Assembly: GCA_945637225.1 (NCBI GenBank)
Contig: CALZDE010000058.1
Span: forward strand, 1 to 10,250
Direction: 5' to 3'
DNA length: 10,250 nt
Source: an uncultured Selenomonadaceae bacterium
Lineage (GTDB): Bacteria; Bacillota; Negativicutes; Selenomonadales; Selenomonadaceae
In this document: positions 7,415-10,250 of the stretch, in pieces
Layout: each line of letters starts with the position of its first letter
How positions within the stretch are numbered: the stretch's first letter is position 1
Translations under genes and position numbers: made by a program
The notes under the pieces: generated by a model
Seen by the model: the letters and a program-made list of their open reading frames with translations, nothing else
Told to the model about the DNA's origin: nothing
The model's database searches: none

Positions 7415-8146
7415 GTGTTTAAGGTTTTGGAACGAATCTTCAAGGATAAAATTGCAACAGAACAGATTGCCCTGACTGGCAGTGACAGATTAAGAGGAAA
7501 AATTGAAGGCAGCTGTAACAGTGATTGCCTGAATAAATGTGCAAAGGCATGTCCTGTAAAGGCTTTTCAGGTAGAAGGCAATGATTATAAAATTGATTAT
7601 AAGAAATGCCTGTTCTGCGGAAAATGTGTAGAAGCTGTAGCAGAAAATGCGGCAGGAGATTTGCACCATAGCAGTAATGATGTAATGCCAATGCTGATTG
7701 AGGCTGGTGTAGAAGCAACTGCTGATGTGCTGAAAAATAAGCTGGGCCGTTCCCTTCATGTAAGACATTTGGACGCTGGTTCCTGTAATGCCTGTGATTT
7801 TGAAATGGGTGCACTGAGCAATTCTTATTACGATTTGCACAGATACGGTGTAGCGTTTGTGGCATCTCCAAGACATGCTGACCTTTTGATGGTAACAGGC
7901 GTAGTAAGCAGGAATTTGGAGCAGGCTCTGAAAATGAGCTATGAAGCAATGCCTGAGCCAAAGCTGGTAATGGCATGCGGTGCCTGTGCCGCTGGCGGTG
8001 AAACCTATGGCGATACCTATGCTATTGTAGGGGCGGCAGATAAGGTAGTACCGGTAGATTTGTACGTACCAGGCTGTCCACCTAGACCATCAGCAATGAT
8101 TGTTGCACTTTTGGCGGCGGCAGATATGCTGAAGGAACAGATGTAA
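7415..8146 (+). CDS. Ferredoxin-like domain fused to NuoB-type hydrogenase small subunit
   Basis: This 243-residue protein joins two units that are separate genes (hyfH and hyfI) in E. coli. Residues about 30-75 are a ferredoxin-like domain: C34, C38, C42 and C46-Pro at x3 spacing, then C65-x2-C68-x2-C71. The second motif lacks the usual fourth Cys-Pro (V75-A76), so only one complete four-cysteine set (C46, C65, C68, C71) follows the standard pattern. Residues 112-243 are NuoB/HycG-like: GSCNACDFE (C124, C127), SPRHADLLMVTG, MACGACAAGG (C188/C191) and VPVDLYVPGCPPRP (C221), giving the ligands for the proximal [4Fe-4S] cluster next to the [NiFe] site. It is the last operon gene, followed by a terminator 20 bases on. 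It starts with GTG. Electron entry from ferredoxin or from a missing dehydrogenase partner is inferred, not shown. Confidence 0.9.
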   Translation: MFKVLERIFKDKIATEQIALTGSDRLRGKIEGSCNSDCLNKCAKACPVKAFQVEGNDYKIDYKKCLFCGKCVEAVAENAAGDLHHSSNDVMPMLIEAGVEATADVLKNKLGRSLHVRHLDAGSCNACDFEMGALSNSYYDLHRYGVAFVASPRHADLLMVTGVVSRNLEQALKMSYEAMPEPKLVMACGACAAGGETYGDTYAIVGAADKVVPVDLYVPGCPPRPSAMIVALLAAADMLKEQM

Positions 8147-8166
8147 AAATTAATATGACTGTATAT

Positions 8167-8202
8167 AACCCGTATGGAAAAATCTGTACGGGTTTTATTT
8201 TT
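8167..8202 (+). terminator. Intrinsic terminator ending the hydrogenase-type operon
   Basis: A 12-pair stem is made of 8167-8178 (AACCCGTATGGA) and 8187-8194 plus inner wobble pairs from 8183 (TCTGTACGGGTT), with an AAAA loop and the tail TTTTATTTTT. It begins 20 bases after the small-subunit stop and isolates the flagellin gene from operon readthrough. Confidence 0.93.
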
Positions 8203-8223
8203 GCTTCCAATGTTTTAAAAATA

Positions 8224-8253
8224 TTGTATTTTGGTATCAAAATATGTTATAAT
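8224..8253 (+). promoter_or_regulatory. Candidate sigma-A promoter, extended -10, upstream of flagellin
   Basis: A perfect TATAAT at 8248-8253 is preceded by TG at 8245-8246 (extended -10). A partial -35, TTGTAT at 8224-8229, stands 18 bases upstream. Transcription from here would give a leader of roughly 75 bases before the flagellin ATG. It could provide basal expression independent of the flagellar sigma factor. Confidence 0.5.
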
Positions 8254-8278
8254 TGTGAGGAAGTAATAAGAATTTTGT

Positions 8279-8306
8279 CAAAATCTAAAAAGTATTTTGC
8301 TGATTA
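8279..8306 (+). promoter_or_regulatory. Candidate sigma-28 (FliA/SigD) flagellar promoter
   Basis: GCTGATTA at 8299-8306 matches six of eight positions of the sigma-28 -10 consensus GCCGATAA. CAAAATCT at 8279-8286 matches five of eight positions of TAAAGTTT, with a 12-base spacer instead of 11. The start would be near 8312, giving a leader of about 20 bases with GGGG at 8322-8325 before ATG 8334. Position in front of a flagellin gene supports it. Confidence 0.55.
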
Positions 8307-8333
8307 GAAACACAATAGTATGGGGTAGTAGTT

Positions 8334-10121
8334 ATGGCAATGGTAATTAAAAATAACATGAATGCGAAAAACAGTCTAAATAGTTTAAATAAGAATTCTA
8401 AGGCGTTAGCCAAAAGTTTAAATAAAGTATCCAGTGGCATGAAAATAAATAGTGCTTCAGATGATGCCTCTGGTTTTTCAATATCTGAAAAAATGCGTGT
8501 ACAGATTCGCAGTTTAGACCAGGCTGTAAATAATTCTCAGAATGCCAGCAGTTTGTTAAAGGTAGCAGATGGTGCCTTAACAGATACTGTGGATATTTTG
8601 CGTACCATGAAAGAAAAAGCTGTTAATGCAGCTAATGATAGCAATACTAACGCAGACAGAGCAATTATTCAAAAGGAAATTGACCAGCTTATAGATCAGA
8701 TTAACGATAATTCAGATATCAGATTTAATAATAAGGTCATATTTGATGGTGCTATGAATAAGACTTATAACGATGAACAGACTATAGTAGCGGCTCTTAA
8801 TACTGAGTGGATTTCTAACGCACTGACACTTACCGAGCAGTCTATGGGTTTGAACTTTTCTAATGCCAAGGGCTCAAAGTCGTTGGAAATATATTTTATG
8901 GATGATCCAAGTGCAGGCTTTTCATCACAGCTGGCATATCATGCAAATTCCGCCAACAGGAATGTTAGACTGGCTTTAAATATAAATATGAATTCATTTA
9001 AAGGGATATCTGATGAGGATGTCAATGGTAAATCGGCAGCATTGACTCATATGGATAGAGAAATAACAGAACAGATTGCAGGCGCCGTTATGTTTGCAAA
9101 TATTGACGGCTGTGGAAATTTACCGAATACTTTTTTATACGGTGCACAAAGATTGATATGTGGTATAGATGATACCAATAAGGCTAATATTTTGAGCTTT
9201 GCTGATAGTGTAGGCGGATTTTCAGAAGTCAGCAGTTACGAAGCTGGCTATGTTGCATTTAGATACATGGCAGCTAAATCAGGATATTCAGCAGAGGAAT
9301 CCTTAAAACAGTTTATGGGTGCATTAGCGAGCAGTGAAGGAGAAATGACTACTGAACGTGTTAATTCAGCGATACAGGCCGCTTCAAAAGGATGGATTAA
9401 AGACTTTAACCATCTGAGAAGCTGTATGGTGGCAGATCGTGCAACAGCAGGAAGTGGAGATAAATTTTTAAAACAGTATTGTGATATAAACTTGGATAAT
9501 AAGGATACAGGTTCTATTATTGGTTTTGATGCAGGTGTATCAAGGGAAGAAAAAACTGCAGATTCAGCTGTACCAGAGGGCGGTTCTACAAAATATTGGC
9601 ATAATCCATTAACCAAAAGTACATACATAGAGGGGTTAGAGGTTAAATGGTGCGGAGATTGGCAGGCTTTGCTGGCTGATAAACGCTATCTTGCTGATAT
9701 ACAGGTAAAGGGCGGAATGCGTTTCCATACGGGAACAGAAGCCTCTCAAAATATTACGATAAATATGCCATATATAGATGCCAAGGCTATAGGTGTGCAG
9801 GATAAGAATAACAAAAATTTAAGCGTTAAAACACTGACACAGGCTTCAAATGCTATTACACAGCTTGATAAATCCATTGACTGTGTGCTGGACTATATAA
9901 CTTACATTGGGGCGGCTTCCAGCCGTATGGAGTATACTATCAGCAATCTGACGGTTTCAGGTGAGAATACCACTGCAGCAGAGTCTGTTATTCGTGATGC
10001 TGATATGGCAAAGGAAATGACAGAGTATACTAAAAATAATGTATTAATGCAGGCGGCACAGTCTATGCTGGCACAATCGAATCAGAGCTCCAGTCAGGCA
10101 TTAAGTCTTTTACAGGGGTGA
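8334..10121 (+). CDS. Large flagellin with flagellinolysin-like insert lacking catalytic residues
   Basis: This is a 595-residue flagellin, the filament subunit exported by the flagellar type III system; no signal peptide is expected or seen. Residues 1-140 are the conserved D0/D1 N-terminal part (VIKNNMNAKNSLNSLNKNSK, VSSGMKINSASDDASGFSIS, VADGALTDTVDILRTMKEKA). Residues about 460-595 are the D1/D0 C-terminal part (RMEYTISNLTVSGENTTAAE, IRDADMAKEMTEYTKNNVLM, ending LSLLQG). Between them lies an insert of about 310 residues, against a compact flagellin of about 270-280 in total. The insert follows the pattern I recall for the zinc metallopeptidase domain of flagellinolysins, but the HExxH position reads EQIAG (246-250) and the EGxAE position reads YGAQR (269-273). 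Six cysteines (260, 276, 364, 383, 440, 517) are present. The start is ATG 8334 (MAMVIKNNM); ATG 8340 is possible. A sigma-28-like promoter lies upstream and a second flagellin-like gene follows. Confidence 0.93.
   Translation: MAMVIKNNMNAKNSLNSLNKNSKALAKSLNKVSSGMKINSASDDASGFSISEKMRVQIRSLDQAVNNSQNASSLLKVADGALTDTVDILRTMKEKAVNAANDSNTNADRAIIQKEIDQLIDQINDNSDIRFNNKVIFDGAMNKTYNDEQTIVAALNTEWISNALTLTEQSMGLNFSNAKGSKSLEIYFMDDPSAGFSSQLAYHANSANRNVRLALNINMNSFKGISDEDVNGKSAALTHMDREITEQIAGAVMFANIDGCGNLPNTFLYGAQRLICGIDDTNKANILSFADSVGGFSEVSSYEAGYVAFRYMAAKSGYSAEESLKQFMGALASSEGEMTTERVNSAIQAASKGWIKDFNHLRSCMVADRATAGSGDKFLKQYCDINLDNKDTGSIIGFDAGVSREEKTADSAVPEGGSTKYWHNPLTKSTYIEGLEVKWCGDWQALLADKRYLADIQVKGGMRFHTGTEASQNITINMPYIDAKAIGVQDKNNKNLSVKTLTQASNAITQLDKSIDCVLDYITYIGAASSRMEYTISNLTVSGENTTAAESVIRDADMAKEMTEYTKNNVLMQAAQSMLAQSNQSSSQALSLLQG
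8778..9578 (+). other. Degenerate metallopeptidase-like domain inside the flagellin
   Basis: Flagellin residues about 149-415 carry the frame of a gluzincin-type domain: a buried strand before the active helix (LALNINMN, 213-220), a following NG (231-232), MDREI (240-244) leading into the active-site helix with AVMFANI after it (251-257), then LPNTF...G...GIDD (263-280), YEAGYVAFRYMA (302-313), and DTGSIIGFDAG (391-401) with AVPEGG. Family knowledge predicts HExxH before AVM and EGxAE before the GxDD turn. Instead the residues are E246, Q247 and G250, and Y269 and R273. Zinc binding and peptidase activity therefore look lost. Boundaries and the family assignment come from motif recall, not from an alignment. 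Confidence 0.62.
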
Positions 10122-10138
10122 TGAATAATTTTATTCAT
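10121..10138 (+). other. AT-rich inverted repeat at the flagellin stop
   Basis: ATGAATAA (10121-10128) and TTATTCAT (10131-10138) are perfect complements separated by two bases, so a real hairpin would have about seven pairs and a four-base loop. It begins at the last base of the stop codon. No T-run follows, so it is not a convincing terminator; an mRNA 3'-end stabiliser is possible. Confidence 0.3.
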
Positions 10139-10155
10139 GAGGGTAAATTTAACAT

Positions 10156-10182
10156 TAAGAAACAAGGTATATCTTTCGATAA
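10156..10182 (+). promoter_or_regulatory. Candidate sigma-28 promoter of the second flagellin gene
   Basis: TAAGAAAC (10156-10163), an 11-base spacer, and TTCGATAA (10175-10182) fit the sigma-28 layout TAAAGTTT-N11-GCCGATAA, with the core CGATAA intact. The start would lie near 10189, about 35 bases before ATG 10224. The separate promoter implies independent transcription of the two flagellin genes. Confidence 0.6.
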
Positions 10183-10207
10183 GAATAGAAGATGTATTTA
10201 TGTTTTT

Positions 10208-10214
10208 AAAGGAG
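10208..10214 (+). promoter_or_regulatory. Ribosome binding site of the second flagellin gene
   Basis: AAAGGAG lies nine bases before ATG 10224 and is a better match than the GGGG in front of the first flagellin, suggesting stronger translation of the downstream gene. Confidence 0.75.
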
Positions 10215-10223
10215 TTATTTATT

Positions 10224-10250
10224 ATGGGAAATGTGGTAAAGAATAATATG
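10224..10250 (+). CDS. Second flagellin-like gene, 5' end only
   Basis: Nine codons are visible, MGNVVKNNM, before the window ends. They match the start of the flagellin just upstream (MAMVIKNNM) at the V-x-KNNM positions, which is the usual beginning of flagellins in this group. A good Shine-Dalgarno and a sigma-28-like promoter stand in front. The gap from the first flagellin stop is 102 bases, so this is probably a tandem paralogue. Nothing can be said about its central region or about whether it carries a similar insert. Confidence 0.7.

Noticed and set aside
7440..7976. 178-codon open frame on the minus strand opposite the Fd-NuoB fusion gene
   Set aside because: It lies wholly inside a well-supported gene, has no convincing Shine-Dalgarno or recognisable domain, and its composition (many His, Leu, Gln, Cys) is what the antisense of this gene gives.
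825..8146. Respiratory complex I (nuo) operon
   Set aside because: The large subunit keeps both CxxC pairs of [NiFe] hydrogenases, the NuoH-like subunit has the THLELTMIHE form, HyfE and the HyfB-type C-terminus are present, and NuoE/F/G/A/J are missing.
825..8146. Energy-converting hydrogenase-related (Ehr) complex without a [NiFe] site
   Set aside because: Ehr large subunits lose cysteine ligands, whereas here C204, C207, C496 and C499 are all present. The altered neighbouring residues keep some doubt.
8286..8306. TAAA at 8286 paired with GCTGATTA as the sigma-28 promoter
   Set aside because: The spacer would be only nine bases, much too short; the pairing with CAAAATCT at 8279 has acceptable spacing.
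10121..10138. AT-rich inverted repeat as a terminator between the two flagellin genes
   Set aside because: The stem is weak and AT-only apart from one G-C pair, and the following bases (GAGGGTAAATTT) lack a T-run. It is listed only as an inverted repeat.
1..10250. CRISPR arrays, tRNA/rRNA genes, insertion sequences, attachment sites
   Set aside because: I saw no direct-repeat arrays, transposase fragments, cloverleaf-like segments in the gaps, or target duplications.

Overview
The window looks like chromosome of a low-GC, strictly anaerobic, flagellated bacterium. The flagellin N-terminus, the hydrogenase-type operon and the codon usage fit the class Negativicutes (Selenomonas, Anaerovibrio or Megamonas-like). 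This placement is inferred from protein resemblance and was not tested by a search. All genes are on the + strand. The longest gap between genes is 187 bases, so no stretch over 300 bases lacks a gene.

Layout: (1) 18-680, a small exported protein of unknown function, followed by a strong intrinsic terminator (719-757). (2) 825-8146, six tightly packed genes, with two ATGA stop/start overlaps and gaps of 4 to 15 bases elsewhere. They are closed off by a second strong terminator (8167-8202). They encode a membrane-bound group 4 [NiFe]-hydrogenase-type complex related to hydrogenase-4/formate hydrogenlyase: HyfB-like and HyfF-like antiporter-type subunits, a HyfC/NuoH-like anchor, HyfE, a fused NuoC-NuoD-type large subunit (HyfG), and a ferredoxin-like domain fused to the NuoB-type small subunit (HyfH-HyfI in one chain). 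HyfA, HyfD, HyfJ, a formate dehydrogenase and maturation genes are absent from this unit. (3) 8334-10121, a large flagellin (595 aa), and from 10224 the first nine codons of a second flagellin-like gene. Both have sigma-28-like promoter sequences upstream.

How the genes work together: the operon proteins would form one inner-membrane machine in which electrons pass through the iron-sulfur domains of the small subunit to the [NiFe] site of the large subunit, while the membrane arm moves protons or sodium ions. Both CxxC nickel-ligand pairs of the large subunit are present, but several nearby conserved residues differ from the textbook enzyme, and the electron donor is not identifiable here.

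The most unusual object is the flagellin. Its central insert reads like the metallopeptidase domain of flagellinolysins (flagellins that carry a protease along the filament), yet every expected zinc-binding and catalytic position is substituted. It is best described as a candidate pseudo-protease flagellin. It also carries six cysteines, which is unusual for a flagellin.
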